64,000 bases of DNA from Catenovulum adriaticum (lineage in GTDB: Bacteria; Pseudomonadota; Gammaproteobacteria; Enterobacterales; Alteromonadaceae), in the NCBI RefSeq assembly GCF_026725475.1, contig NZ_CP109966.1, positions 124,001 through 188,000 of the forward strand, given 5' to 3'. A program made the position numbers and the translations under genes. The notes under the pieces were generated by a model. That model worked only from the letters and a program-made list of their open reading frames with translations, made no database searches and was not told where the DNA came from. Every line of letters begins with the position of its first letter. Position 1 is the first letter of the stretch. This document shows positions 26,681 through 37,313 of this stretch, piece by piece.

Positions 26681-29581
26681 TTAAGGTTTGACTTGTAACT
26701 GATAAACACCGGCCTCGTAGACTTTTGAGCTTTGTCCCGGAAGTGTCACGTTAGCACTGGTATTATTTGGTACTTCAAAATGCCAAACAACCGAGTCACC
26801 TTGACGCTTCCAGTTGCTGACGATTTTACCATAACCCGTTTTATAACTGGTCTCAACCCAATCTAAATCTTTCGGGAATACCGGACTTAATGCAAAGTGT
26901 TGGTAGCCAGGGTTATCGCCTAATGGACGAATACCGCCTAGGCCTTCATAAAACCAACCATCATAACCACTATGAAATGGGTGATTTAAAGAACGACCAG
27001 GAGGGTTACGTCCTTCAGGGTCTTTTGCTGGATCCCAAACCCCTTTACGTTCCCAAAGGGTTGTGGCTTGTAATTTATCAAACTGCCATTGGTAACCTGG
27101 GTAACCTTCAGCCGTAAAAATACCATATGCAGTATCTGCATAACCATAATCGCTTAATGCTCGGTAAACATAAGTTTGGCCTAAAGCACCAATAGAGCCA
27201 TGACCTTTCCATTTCTCTAATACATCTTTATTTAATGCATCAGCAACCGATTGGCGAATTTCTTTAGGTGCGATACCAAAACGCAATGCCATAGCATCCG
27301 CTGTTTGGCTACCATAATGACCTGTTTTCGGGTCGTAAAATTCTTTGTGAAACTGTGCCGCAATGCGATTAAACAAAGCCTGATAATGTTTGGCTTGTTC
27401 AGGTTTATTCAACAACGCTGACATTTTTGACATTAACTCAGCACCATGTGCTAAAAAGCCAGATGTTGTCATAGTTGGGGTTGTATATTCTGGGTTACAA
27501 CGTTTACGAGTCATACCCGGTTTTAATACAGGGTCGCACCAATCACCATAACCTTTACGAAGTAGGTTATTGGTTAATTGTTTTTCTGCTGCATTCATAT
27601 ACTCCAACATGCTTTCATATTGCTCTGCTAGCACTTGAATGTCACCATGATGACGATAATGTTCCCAAGCAATAATGACTTCGGCCACAGCCCAGTCATA
27701 GTTACCACCGTGCGAACGTTTACCTGGTACCACAGCTGGCGCAATATGGGCTGAGGTTTCAAAATCACCTAAATACTTTTGCCAGAATTTTTGCATATTA
27801 TAGTTATAGTTGCCGGTAATGAGAGCCGCATGCGCATCACCTGTCCAGCCAGCGCGTTCACGGATAGGGCAATCCATCGGTACTGCCATTAAATTACCTT
27901 CATAACTCCAAAGTGCCATATCGTGAATACGGTTTACGAGTGGGTTTGAGCTCTTGAATTGGCCAACAATTTCAACGTCGCTACGCACTAAATGACCGAC
28001 AACGGCATCTAAAGCTGGCGCTTTATTTAAACCTGTTAACTCTAAGAAACGAAAACCATGCCAGGTAAAGGTAGGCGTCCAAGTTTTTTCATCATTACCA
28101 GAAGCGATATAAGTATCTACTTGTTTTAATAAAGGAGCGCCACCGCCTGATTTTTGGCTTAAGTTGCCGTCGATATCCGCCCATTCACCATAACGCATAT
28201 TAATGGCTTGGCCTGCTTTTAAACCTAACTTATCAAGGTTAACTGTAGGAACACCGGTAAAGTTTTGGCCAAAATCAAGCACCCACACATTTTCACGTGG
28301 TTGATATAATTTAACTGGCGTTACTTTTTTTACCGCGCGAATCGCTGGTAATAATTGTGGTTCTAAACGTTTGGTCGGTGATTTACTGAGTACTTTTACG
28401 GGTTGCCAATTGCTTAAATTGTGTGCATCGGTATTCACATTCCAGTCGGTTACAACTTCATTAGCATCATATAATTCACCAGAGAATAATCCTTCTTTTA
28501 AAATAGGTGAAGGATGAGATAGCCATTGCTCGTCTGATGCGACAATTTGATTAGTGCCGTCGGCATAAATAACTTCTAATTGAGCGATAAAAGTAGGTTG
28601 GCCAAACGCTAAGCTTTTTCTTTTTGGGGCTGTTGTACTGGCATCAGGGTTATGCCATTTACTAAAGGCAATATCTTCGTCGTACCAGCCACTCCCTAAA
28701 TGAACGGCGATGGTGTTTTGGCCTTTTGATAACAGAGTGCCGACTTCATCTGTATTATATAAAATACGCTGGTCATAATCGGTTTGGCCCGGATCCATTA
28801 AGCGGTCATCAACTTTTTGACCATTTAAAAAGATCTCATAATACCCACCGGCAGTACTGTGTAATTTAGCTCTGACGATTTTTTTGGTTGGATCTGTTTT
28901 AAAACTATGACGGAATAAACTCGCCGTTGGTTGCTCTTTTAACTGCTCAACCACCGCCATTTGTTTAGAAATTTGATGTTTTTTTAACTTTTCAGTGATG
29001 TCCGGATGAACATTCGCTGCATATTGGATCCAGTCGTAACGAGCTGGGGTAACTTCAGCAACGGTTCTTGTTTGCACTTGTAACCATTTGGCTTGCCAAT
29101 CATCTTTTGAGAGTAGCCCCATTTCCCAAAAAGCGGGTTGGCTCCAATCGCTTGGTTCAGTATTATCTGCTGACCAAACGCGCACTTGCCAAACCGCTTT
29201 TTGATTAGCGTTTAATGTTTCTCCCAGATACGGAATATTTATCGACACTTGCGTATTAACTTTACCGCTATCCCATAAATCCGCAGTACCAGCAGTTAAT
29301 AACTGCTCACTACTAGCTACACGTATTTGATAGGCTGTCTGTTTTTTTACATTTGCATACCAGCTTAATTGCGGGGTTGTATTATGGACATTCAGTGGTG
29401 ACTTATTATCTTCAACTAATAAATTGCTTGGTGAAGATGAATGTGTTGAAGAAACATTTAAACCCTCGTTATTTGAACACGCAAATAGTAACGCTAAAAA
29501 TGGTATCACCACAGTGACTTTAAGTTTTTTCCACCGACCTTGCAGTGAATTATGATGAGATTTACCTAGGTTTTTATTCAT
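26681..29581 (-). CDS. GH78 alpha-L-rhamnosidase, lipoprotein
   Basis: 966 residues. After a positively charged start, the lipoprotein signal VVIPFLALLFAC is visible. Family layout: N-terminal beta domains (WDSGKVNTQVSINIPY, VWQVRVWSADN), a Bac_rhamnosid_N domain (AKLHSTAGGYYEIFLNGQKVDDRLMDPGQTDYDQRILY), DFGQNFTGVPTVNL, the (alpha/alpha)6 barrel with MDCPIRERAGWTGDAHA (general acid region) and GSIGALGQTYVYRALSDYG, and a C-terminal beta domain. It hydrolyses terminal alpha-L-rhamnose; with ulvan lyases nearby, rhamnose-containing ulvan oligosaccharides are the probable substrate. It is transcribed alone on the minus strand between an IS relic and a sulfatase pseudogene. Confidence 0.93.
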   Translation of the reverse strand: MNKNLGKSHHNSLQGRWKKLKVTVVIPFLALLFACSNNEGLNVSSTHSSSPSNLLVEDNKSPLNVHNTTPQLSWYANVKKQTAYQIRVASSEQLLTAGTADLWDSGKVNTQVSINIPYLGETLNANQKAVWQVRVWSADNTEPSDWSQPAFWEMGLLSKDDWQAKWLQVQTRTVAEVTPARYDWIQYAANVHPDITEKLKKHQISKQMAVVEQLKEQPTASLFRHSFKTDPTKKIVRAKLHSTAGGYYEIFLNGQKVDDRLMDPGQTDYDQRILYNTDEVGTLLSKGQNTIAVHLGSGWYDEDIAFSKWHNPDASTTAPKRKSLAFGQPTFIAQLEVIYADGTNQIVASDEQWLSHPSPILKEGLFSGELYDANEVVTDWNVNTDAHNLSNWQPVKVLSKSPTKRLEPQLLPAIRAVKKVTPVKLYQPRENVWVLDFGQNFTGVPTVNLDKLGLKAGQAINMRYGEWADIDGNLSQKSGGGAPLLKQVDTYIASGNDEKTWTPTFTWHGFRFLELTGLNKAPALDAVVGHLVRSDVEIVGQFKSSNPLVNRIHDMALWSYEGNLMAVPMDCPIRERAGWTGDAHAALITGNYNYNMQKFWQKYLGDFETSAHIAPAVVPGKRSHGGNYDWAVAEVIIAWEHYRHHGDIQVLAEQYESMLEYMNAAEKQLTNNLLRKGYGDWCDPVLKPGMTRKRCNPEYTTPTMTTSGFLAHGAELMSKMSALLNKPEQAKHYQALFNRIAAQFHKEFYDPKTGHYGSQTADAMALRFGIAPKEIRQSVADALNKDVLEKWKGHGSIGALGQTYVYRALSDYGYADTAYGIFTAEGYPGYQWQFDKLQATTLWERKGVWDPAKDPEGRNPPGRSLNHPFHSGYDGWFYEGLGGIRPLGDNPGYQHFALSPVFPKDLDWVETSYKTGYGKIVSNWKRQGDSVVWHFEVPNNTSANVTLPGQSSKVYEAGVYQLQVKP

Positions 29582-29747
29582 GTACTAACTCATACTCTCG
29601 TTGATTTATTGAATTATTAACAAGCGTTCGGGCTGCTTGATCCAATATTGTTAAACTATTAAAAAATGCTCAATGTGTATCTTTAAAGATAAGTCAGCAT
29701 AAACAAGAATTGATACCCTTGTGGATAACGATTTTCCAATTTTTGTC

Positions 29748-30490
29748 TTAAATAAGTATCAAATACGCACTACTTACAACTTGGCTAAGCAAATTAGTTG
29801 TTTCATGCGAGTCGTTAATCAAATCGTAAAATTCATTTCGCTCAGAGTTTAAAAAGTCAATTAAGAGCTATACGCATTTGTGTTAATGATTGATGTAGCG
29901 TGGTATAGGCTGCGTAATAATCAATAGATACAATTGTTTTAGCATTTAATAGCGCAGGTACTATACTTTTTTCCTCGCACGATATTGTTGCTACTCGTTT
30001 TGCCTTTCGCTAATTCAACTAAGGTCGGTAACCAGTCCAGATTTGAAACTGTAGATGCGTTTTCTGTATTAGCTGGAATAACATTTGGCCAACGAACAAT
30101 AGTAGGTACTTTTATGCTGTTATCATACATATTTGGCCGTTGATCACCTGGAACATTCTTGGTGCCTTTTGGCATTTGGTTTAATAACCAAAAGCTATTA
30201 CCTTTGTGCCACATGCCATTGTGTGCAATGTTGTAACCATGAACTGACGTAACTGAGACAAGCACAATTTTTTCTGGGTCGTCAATACGCGTATCATGAG
30301 GCATGATGGCTAGTTTGGTTCCTACTGCTTTTAAAAACTTAAATGTTTTAATTTCTTTATCACCCGCTAAATTTTTTATTGGGATATGTGCGCCGCTTAC
30401 TTTAGATCTACTGAAGCTAAAAATGATTTTAGTCTTTCAGGATCGTCTGCATACGGGCCACATCGGCCGGCGAGTTTTACGCCTCTAAGC
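29748..30490 (-). pseudogene. Decayed S1-family sulfatase
   Basis: Sulfatase pieces are spread over several frames. The best part (29939-30304) reads HGYNIAHNGMWHKGNSFW, PNMYDNSIKVPTIVRWPNVIPANTEN and SNLDWLPTLVELAKGK, typical of the C-terminal half of S1 sulfatases. Downstream in another frame YYAAYTTLHQSLTQMRIALN ends in a stop, and a further shift gives FLNSERNEFYDLINDSHETTNLL, the usual sulfatase end. Upstream (to ~30490) remnants such as GPYADDPERLKSFLAS lie in a third frame and may come from another gene. The N-terminal catalytic Cys region is absent. At least three frame breaks are present, so no function is expected. It lies beside GH78, in keeping with an ulvan locus. Confidence 0.75.
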
Positions 30491-31288
30491 TCATTTTTTT
30501 ACGCGCTTTCAGTAAATAAAAATATAGATTTGCTTAGGGTTTAAAAGCACTAAAGCATCAGTATTAGTGCAGCATGGATATTATTCATATCACTTGTAAT
30601 TATACTGTTACTATAATTCATTTACACTTGATTTTAAATGACTGATATTGGTTTTTTATGATTTATTAAGATGGTTAAAAGCGGTTCCTCAGTTACTTTT
30701 TGTATTTATCCATATCCATCACTGGGCGAGAGAATATTTGTATTATTATTTGACCAATAGGCTTTAACAAAAGAGCCGAAACTGAGTGCCTTTACCTCAC
30801 AGATTCAAAAGCTTCACGAATTGGTTTAGCGATCATCGGTTTAACCACCTAGCCCAATTACTGGGTATAGTTTCATATCTTTGATAAGTGACCAACCTCA
30901 TATTTTATTCGTCTAAAGATTCGAATTTTTCATTGTGATTTCCATATTTAACGAAACTATTAGCAAAAATTGCCACTAGAACGTAATTTTTTATCCAGAG
31001 TTCTAGTTATTTACTTTACCGTGACTTGCCATTATATCTATTTAAATTATTGATTTATATAGTTAAATTGTATTTTTTAAAATCTAGCTTATACAGTCTG
31101 TAGTTTTTTTTGATCGTTATAAATCACTTTTGATAAAATAAGTGATAATTTTGATTGCCATTGATTAAATTGAGAATATAATCCTTTCGTTTTAATACTG
31201 TTAACAATGTTAAGTTTAATTAACAACTTAAAACAAATAGCAAACAAAAACCAAGATAATATCAATCATCCAACATAGGATATTTAGT
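30491..31288. other. 800-bp non-coding region before the second TonB receptor
   Basis: AT-rich with no long frame. At 30776-30870 a broken frame (SAFTSQIQKLHELV, then after a shift SDHRFNHLAQLLG) looks like the N-terminal scrap of a transposase; the family is not certain. The last ~200 bp should contain the receptor promoter, ending in TAGGATATTTAGT before the ATG. No operator was confidently recognised. Confidence 0.4.
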
Positions 31289-34200
31289 ATGACAAAGTCA
31301 GCTAATCGTACATCTTTCAAGTTAAACACATTTGTTATTGGACTCACAACTGCTGGGCTAATCTGCTCAGTTAATGCAGCTATGGCTGCAGAAGATGAGA
31401 CTGAGACAATTGAGGTGACAGGCGTTCGAAGTGCATTAGAAAATGCACTTAATACAAAACGTGAAGCGCCATCAATTGTGGATGCGATTTCTTCAACTGA
31501 TATCGATGCACTGCCAGCCTTAGATTTAGGTGAAGCCTTGCAAGCGATTCCAGGTATTCAACTGGAGCGTTCTGGCGAAGGTCGCCAGTCAGAAATCAGT
31601 TTACGAGGTTTAAGTGGTGGTTTTGTTAAAACGACAGCGTTTGGCCAAGGCATTGCAACGCCAAGTCGTAGTTTTGCAGCTGAAGGCAATACAAATCCTT
31701 TTTCAGCTTTTGAATCTGGGGTATTTGATGGTGTAACAGTTGTTAAAACACCGACCGCAGATATGCAAGCAGGTGGCATAGCAGGCATAGTGGATAAGCA
31801 ATTGCAGCGGGCTTTGTCAAAGCAAGACGGAAAGTTTACTTTAAGTGTAGGCGGTAGTTATGAAGAGCTAACTCAAAATTGGGATCCAACAATTAAACTC
31901 TCAGGGGTAAAACATTTAATTGAAGACAAGTTGGCAGTCGCATTTAAAATCGCTGGTTCTGGTCAAACTTTCCGCCGAGATACCGCTAACTTCACAAATT
32001 ATGAGACTTTAGGCGTTGAACACGGACGAGGACCAAGCCGTGGCGTTAATTCTGAAACAATGGATGAATATCGCGAAAAATGGGATATCCCAGCCGAAGC
32101 AGATGTACGTGGGGTTGCGTTAGCTCGTAATGTCATCGAATACAGCGAAGGGGATCGTGTGTCTTTTACCGGGAATATTGAGTATAAACCCACAGATAAG
32201 CTAAAGTTAGGTGCCCACCTTTTATACACTAAACGCGATTTAGATAAAGGCACTAAGCAAGATGCATCATTCCAATCTGGTTTAAATGTGACAAATGCGA
32301 ACAATACAGATATGTTCCATCGAATTGAACCCGACATGAACACCGCCCCTTTTGTGTATGATTACACTGATGATGGTCGCCCAGTCTATGGCGTGACGAA
32401 AACGCATATAACCGACGCCATGTTAACGTTCACTAACCGTGAAACCACTTTCCTTGAAACCTCTAAAGGCTTATTTTTATATGCTGATTATTATGGTGAT
32501 AATTGGAAATTAGATGGTGTTGTAACTCACTCCGAAGCAGAAAACCAATTTATGAATTTGGGTCTTGAATTTAGAATGTCGGGCCATCACAGCCCTATGA
32601 AAAGAGATGCAACTGGCGAGAATAAAAGCTTTGTACCTACCGGAATTGATGTGACGATTGATGCTGCTAACGGAGATATTAATAAAGCGTCGGTCAACGC
32701 AACAGGGTTTGAAAATATTGATTTTGATTTACCGTGGGGGGTTACAGACAATCCTATTCACACGAGTTATCAATTGCAAGACGAAGCAAATCAAGGACGC
32801 AATTTAGGTGTCTATTTATCAGGTCGTGTTGATAATCCAATTCGTAAGCAATCAAGCGCTGAATTCAATGCAGCACGTTATACTGACTTTGGTTTAGGTG
32901 ACACCATTGTTTTTAGTCAAATCAAACTTGGCGCACGTGTAAGCCGAGAAGAGCTTGCTAATAATGACAAACAAATTGGTATTGTTGGTGCTAATTTGTC
33001 TAATATCGACAACACAGATGTCTATGGAAAACCGCTTGTATCTGATGGAGGAACTGAATTCTTCAATGGAGAATATTCAGGTGCATTTGGTGCAGATTCT
33101 GGCTGGTTAACAGTTGATAGCCAACAGTTTAAAGCTGATTTGTTAGATGGCATTGTTAGATACGAAGGCGTTGATGAAGTTGTACCAAGTGGATTTAACG
33201 AAGTATTTAGTGGTGGCCTTCCACAACGATGGTCAACTAATTTTGACGCGGCTCAAGACATTACCGCATTGTATGCAATGACAGATTTTAATGGCGATTT
33301 TGGTATTACTTATAGTGGTAATTTTGGTGTTCGCTATGTAAAAACAGAGCTAGCGATTGATGGCGTTAAGCGTGATCAAACCAATGGCGATGTAATAGTG
33401 CCTAATAATGTGACGACTGAATATGATCATTTTTTACCATCAATGAATCTAAGTTTTGACTTACATGACGATGTTGTTCTTAGAGCGGCATATTATGAAG
33501 GTTTTGTAAGGCCTAATTTACGTATTCTAAATCCGAGTGTTACGTTTAGATCGAATGAAAGCGAGTCTGAAGAGGGTAATGATTCTGCAACCGCTAGAAT
33601 TACCTTGCCCGGTTCAGGTGTAAATCCATACGATGCTAAAAACTATGACTTATCGTTAGAATGGTATAACCGTGATGGTAGTGCTGTATCTGCCGGTGTT
33701 TTTCAAAAGGAAATTACAGGATTTTTTGCAACTCGAAATAATATTTGCCCACAAAACAATCAAGTTATTATTGCTGAACTTGGAAGTGATGTTAGCTTAA
33801 ATGAAGACGGCGCCTGTATTCAGACAGACCCTTTTATCAATGAGTCGGGCGAATCAATTGTACGAACGGTTGATATTACCGAAACTTTCAACGGCCCTGG
33901 TAGCATTACCTTAAACGGGGTTGAGTTAGCGGTTCAGCAAAAATTAGACTTTTTGCCTTATCCGTGGAATGGTTTTGGAGGGGTATTTAATTATACTTAT
34001 ATAGATCAAAAAACCAGCGACGATCTCGATAGTGATAATGATAACGCCAAATTGTATAAGGTGTCGCCAGAGTCATTTAACCTGATTGGTTATTATGAAA
34101 ATGATGGATTTTCACTTCGTTTATCTTATAACTGGAAAGATGATTCATTATTAAAAGCGACCAATACTTATTTAGGTTTATTGCCTAGAACTCAACAAGC

Positions 34201-34381
34201 ATCAGGTCGTTTAGATTTTTCATCTTCGTATCAGCTGACGAAAGATTTAAAAGTATTTTTGCGAGGCTATAACTTAACCGATGAAAAACGCGTTGAAACA
34301 TGGGGCTTTAGTGAAAAAGCGGTTAATCGTGTTGATTACACGGGGCGCATATTTCAAGTTAGTTTAAATTACAATTTTTAA
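31289..34381 (+). CDS. TonB-dependent receptor (ulvan locus)
   Basis: 1030 residues. Signal peptide ending VNAAMAAE, then the TonB box region ETIEVTGVRSALENALN. Plug domain: PSIVDAISSTDIDALPALDLGEALQAIPGIQLERSGEGRQSEISLRGL and VVKTPTADMQAGGIAGIV. The barrel ends in RIFQVSLNYNF with terminal Phe. It is related to, but clearly different from, the receptor at 12219-15707 (different length, no halogenase partner). Its position among GH78, sulfatase and ulvan lyases suggests uptake of ulvan oligosaccharides (inference). A strong hairpin follows 14 bp after the stop. Confidence 0.92.
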   Translation: MTKSANRTSFKLNTFVIGLTTAGLICSVNAAMAAEDETETIEVTGVRSALENALNTKREAPSIVDAISSTDIDALPALDLGEALQAIPGIQLERSGEGRQSEISLRGLSGGFVKTTAFGQGIATPSRSFAAEGNTNPFSAFESGVFDGVTVVKTPTADMQAGGIAGIVDKQLQRALSKQDGKFTLSVGGSYEELTQNWDPTIKLSGVKHLIEDKLAVAFKIAGSGQTFRRDTANFTNYETLGVEHGRGPSRGVNSETMDEYREKWDIPAEADVRGVALARNVIEYSEGDRVSFTGNIEYKPTDKLKLGAHLLYTKRDLDKGTKQDASFQSGLNVTNANNTDMFHRIEPDMNTAPFVYDYTDDGRPVYGVTKTHITDAMLTFTNRETTFLETSKGLFLYADYYGDNWKLDGVVTHSEAENQFMNLGLEFRMSGHHSPMKRDATGENKSFVPTGIDVTIDAANGDINKASVNATGFENIDFDLPWGVTDNPIHTSYQLQDEANQGRNLGVYLSGRVDNPIRKQSSAEFNAARYTDFGLGDTIVFSQIKLGARVSREELANNDKQIGIVGANLSNIDNTDVYGKPLVSDGGTEFFNGEYSGAFGADSGWLTVDSQQFKADLLDGIVRYEGVDEVVPSGFNEVFSGGLPQRWSTNFDAAQDITALYAMTDFNGDFGITYSGNFGVRYVKTELAIDGVKRDQTNGDVIVPNNVTTEYDHFLPSMNLSFDLHDDVVLRAAYYEGFVRPNLRILNPSVTFRSNESESEEGNDSATARITLPGSGVNPYDAKNYDLSLEWYNRDGSAVSAGVFQKEITGFFATRNNICPQNNQVIIAELGSDVSLNEDGACIQTDPFINESGESIVRTVDITETFNGPGSITLNGVELAVQQKLDFLPYPWNGFGGVFNYTYIDQKTSDDLDSDNDNAKLYKVSPESFNLIGYYENDGFSLRLSYNWKDDSLLKATNTYLGLLPRTQQASGRLDFSSSYQLTKDLKVFLRGYNLTDEKRVETWGFSEKAVNRVDYTGRIFQVSLNYNF

Positions 34382-34395
34382 ACGATGTAACAAAG

Positions 34396-34419
34396 ACTCG
34401 ACTAACTATTTAGTCGAGT
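34396..34419 (+). terminator. Hairpin after the TonB receptor
   Basis: A perfect 10-bp stem (34396-34405 with 34410-34419) and a CTAT loop, 14 bp after the stop codon. The following bases (TAAAGGGTTT) are only weakly T-rich, so termination is likely but not certain. The remaining ~300 bp up to the kinase gene show no coding signal. Confidence 0.65.
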
Positions 34420-34721
34420 TAAAGGGTTTGGAATTGTTTACATACCTTTTTAATTAAAGATCTAGGATGAGCACTTGGCTATTATCGTTAATCCAAGCGC
34501 TCAATCCATTACTTAACCTCAATCCGAACTGAGGTTATTTATCTTTAGCTTTTATCATCTCAAAAATTCATCAATTGATTGCCTCTTGCATGTTTAGCGT
34601 AAAAATTCAAATAGGCGTAACGAATCAAGAGTGTTTAAATTGTCGAAGTGGAAGTTGTTCGCTGTTGGGTTTTAGCCGAGAAAAATGGGCAGGGGAAGGT
34701 AATCATACACAGGCTCAAATT

Positions 34722-36755
34722 TCATGAACAAGTAAGCTTTAACGGTGATTCATTTAAGGTTTTACAAAGAGCATCGTGAACTGACGCTACATTAATTGGT
34801 TTTGTCAGAAATAAATTCATGCCGGCTTGCCGACAGGCCTGTTTATCTGATTCAGATGTATTAGCGGTTAAAGCTGCAATAATGGTGCTGTCAGGCACTA
34901 GCTTATCGGCTCTTATTTTTTGGGTAGCTTGCCAACCGTCCATAATTGGCATAATGCAATCCATAAAAATTAAGTCGTATTTTTTAGCTTTGCATCTTTC
35001 AACGGCATCTTCACCATCGAGCGCTGAATCTGGTATTACGTTAAACCGTTGTAAGCAAGCTATCATAACAATTCTATTTATTTCATTATCGTCAACGACT
35101 AATATATTCATTGACGAGGCGTCAATATCTTCCAGTTCAGCTGAGGGTTCTGGGGTTAAGTTTACTTTGCCTAGTGGGATAGTTAAATTGACAGTAAATT
35201 CAGAGCCTACTCCAAATTCGCTGCTAACTGAAACATTACCTTGCATCATACCGACAAGTTCTTTAACGATAGAAAGCCCTAACCCTGTTCCGCCGTACTT
35301 TTGGGTAATAAGCGATGCACCTTGGCTAAAAGGTTTAAACAGGGCATTTTGGGTTTCAGGCGTCATGCCAATACCCGTATCTTTAACTGAAAAAGTTAAA
35401 TTGATATTGTCGGCGACTTGTCTGGCACTCGCGGTCAGCGTTACCTCACCTTTATCGGTAAATTTTATTGCATTACTTAATAAATTAGAAACAATTTGAT
35501 TGAGTCGAGTGGAATCAAAATAAGCGGGTATTTCTTTTGGAATATTAATATCAGCGATTAGTTTGCTTGACTTGCTTTGGCACAAGGGCGTAAATAACGA
35601 GATTAAATCAGTAAAAATGGTTTCGAGTAAAAAATGGCTTGGTTCAAGTGTTAGCTCACCATGAGTTATTTTTGAATAGTCGAGCACTTCGTTGATTATA
35701 CATAATAATAAGTCAGAACTTCGTAATGCGACTTTAATTTTTTCTTGCATCTGTGTTTTATTTTGCTCGTAAGCAGCCGCATTGAGCATACCTATTATGC
35801 CATTTAATGGTGTTCTTAATTCATGGCTAATTTTTGAAAATAGCTTGCTTCTTTCACTGAGCATCATCTCTGCTTCTAACTTTTGTGCTTCCAACAGATG
35901 CTTCATTTTTATTGAATCAGTAATATTTTGAACCGTGCCAAATAATCGAATACACTGCCCGTTTTCAAATTCCGCGTTACCTTGAGTAGACACCCAAATT
36001 TGCTTATTTTTTGCTGTGGTTATTTCAAGATCTAAATTCCAAGGCTCTCCGCTATTTACCGCTATTTCAACTGCTTGCTCAATTTGGTTTCTGGTGGAGC
36101 TTGTTGTATAAAAATCTAACGCATTGTCTAGTTTGGGTTCATATTGTTCACTAACCTCATGGATAACTTTGGTTTGTTCGCTCCAATACAAAGAATTTGA
36201 GCTAAGCTCTAATTCCCAAGTGCCAATCTGCGCCGCTTTTTCTAGTTTTTGTAATGTTTGGTTGTTTTTTTCAAGTTGTTGAATAGAGTTATTTCTCGCA
36301 ATTTCAGACCCCAGCCATTGAGCAAATAATTCAATATAATCAATATATTCGGTACTGAAAGGGGAGGAAGGCTCAGTTGATGAAAAGTTAACAGTGCCTA
36401 TGGTACGCTCATTTATATTAATGGGAGCGCCAATATAAGACTCTAGTTTGAAATTTTGGTAACAAGGGTGTGTTGCTATTGTGCTTTTTCCGGCCCGGTG
36501 AAAAGCAAGTGCTTTTTTTGCTGTGAGCGTGTGCACGCAATAAGTATTATCCAATGGGAATTGTGCGCCAACGGCTAACTCATTATTATGGCAAGCGACA
36601 AAATCAACGGTATAAATATTATTTTGGATACAACTAATAATACCAATATCTAAATCAAACACTTTTAAACCAAAATCTAATAATGATTGAGCTTTATTTT
36701 GAAATGATAGTGTTTGATCTGTGACTATGTCATGAAAAGTTCGAAGAACGCTCAC
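34722..36755 (-). CDS. Hybrid sensor histidine kinase (GAF-PAS-HisKA-HATPase-REC)
   Basis: 677 residues, no membrane segment, so a cytoplasmic sensor. Residues ~20-155 are a GAF-like domain (FDLDIGIISCIQ, YCVHTLTAKKALAFHRAGKS, SYIGAPININERTIGTVNF). Residues ~170-285 are a PAS domain (WVSTQGNAEFENG, LFGTVQNITD). HisKA has His311 in ISHELRTPLNG; HATPase has SNLLSNAIKFT, DTGIGM and GGTGLGLSIV. The C-terminal receiver has ILVVDDNEINR and the phospho-acceptor Asp599 in LIFMDCIMPIMDG. Phosphate probably moves from His311 to Asp599; no Hpt or output regulator is nearby. Start: GTG at 36755 follows AGAGGAAG, a strong ribosome site. Its signal is unknown; placement suggests glycan or surface-associated control. 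Confidence 0.9.
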   Translation of the reverse strand: MSVLRTFHDIVTDQTLSFQNKAQSLLDFGLKVFDLDIGIISCIQNNIYTVDFVACHNNELAVGAQFPLDNTYCVHTLTAKKALAFHRAGKSTIATHPCYQNFKLESYIGAPININERTIGTVNFSSTEPSSPFSTEYIDYIELFAQWLGSEIARNNSIQQLEKNNQTLQKLEKAAQIGTWELELSSNSLYWSEQTKVIHEVSEQYEPKLDNALDFYTTSSTRNQIEQAVEIAVNSGEPWNLDLEITTAKNKQIWVSTQGNAEFENGQCIRLFGTVQNITDSIKMKHLLEAQKLEAEMMLSERSKLFSKISHELRTPLNGIIGMLNAAAYEQNKTQMQEKIKVALRSSDLLLCIINEVLDYSKITHGELTLEPSHFLLETIFTDLISLFTPLCQSKSSKLIADINIPKEIPAYFDSTRLNQIVSNLLSNAIKFTDKGEVTLTASARQVADNINLTFSVKDTGIGMTPETQNALFKPFSQGASLITQKYGGTGLGLSIVKELVGMMQGNVSVSSEFGVGSEFTVNLTIPLGKVNLTPEPSAELEDIDASSMNILVVDDNEINRIVMIACLQRFNVIPDSALDGEDAVERCKAKKYDLIFMDCIMPIMDGWQATQKIRADKLVPDSTIIAALTANTSESDKQACRQAGMNLFLTKPINVASVHDALCKTLNESPLKLTCS

Positions 36756-37313
36756 AAGCTTCCTCTCTAGAAATTATATTTATTTTATTCACTGAGTTAA
36801 TATTAGCGTAATCTAATAAATCCACAACAGAAAAGCCAGTGGTGATGCAGATCGTTAGCTTTGCCTAGATATTGCGCTGAAAACACGAAACAAGCAATAT
36901 ATTCAATCAGTATGGCGGATAAATTGTCTAACGCTGAGGTTATAATTATGTTCAACAGATTTACGATGCGTGGTTTAAATTAAATATGTTTATTAGCTAA
37001 TCTCAACTCGGTTTAATGAACTAGGTTTCAAACGGCTTTTTTTACAGAGCCTGCGTTAAATTCTCTTGCCTACAATCCCATGGATGAGATAGATGGAGTG
37101 ACGTCGGAACCAAAGCTGAGGTTAGCGATTGGCGCGTGAATTTGACTTGTCTATACAAAAAATGATTGTTAGAAACCATGCGTAGCTATAAGATTAAATA
37201 ATTCAATTAGTTAGAACACACCTAACCCAAGTTGAGGTTAGCTATTAAATTTTGATTTGGAATACGAATTAAATAGCGATGGCTGTTATTATGGAGCGTT
37301 TTTAGGGAATCAC
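36756..37313. other. Intergenic region containing repeat copy B
   Basis: About 560 bp without a credible gene between the divergent kinase and lipoprotein genes. The right half is occupied by a copy of the dispersed repeat (37033-37214). The ATG at 37257 in frame with the next gene lacks both a ribosome site and a signal sequence and is not used. Confidence 0.5.
37033..37214 (+). repeat. Dispersed intergenic repeat, copy B
   Basis: Related to 3765-3900 in the same block order, with the strongest match at its end (37172-37211; AAACCATG, AGCTATAAG and TTAAATAATTCAATTAG). It carries ~40 bp that copy A lacks, including GTGACGTCGGAACC. No open frame. Confidence 0.6.

Noticed and set aside
34819..35499. 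226-codon plus-strand frame inside the histidine kinase
   Set aside because: It mirrors conserved kinase and receiver motifs on the opposite strand; no ribosome site and no recognisable domain.
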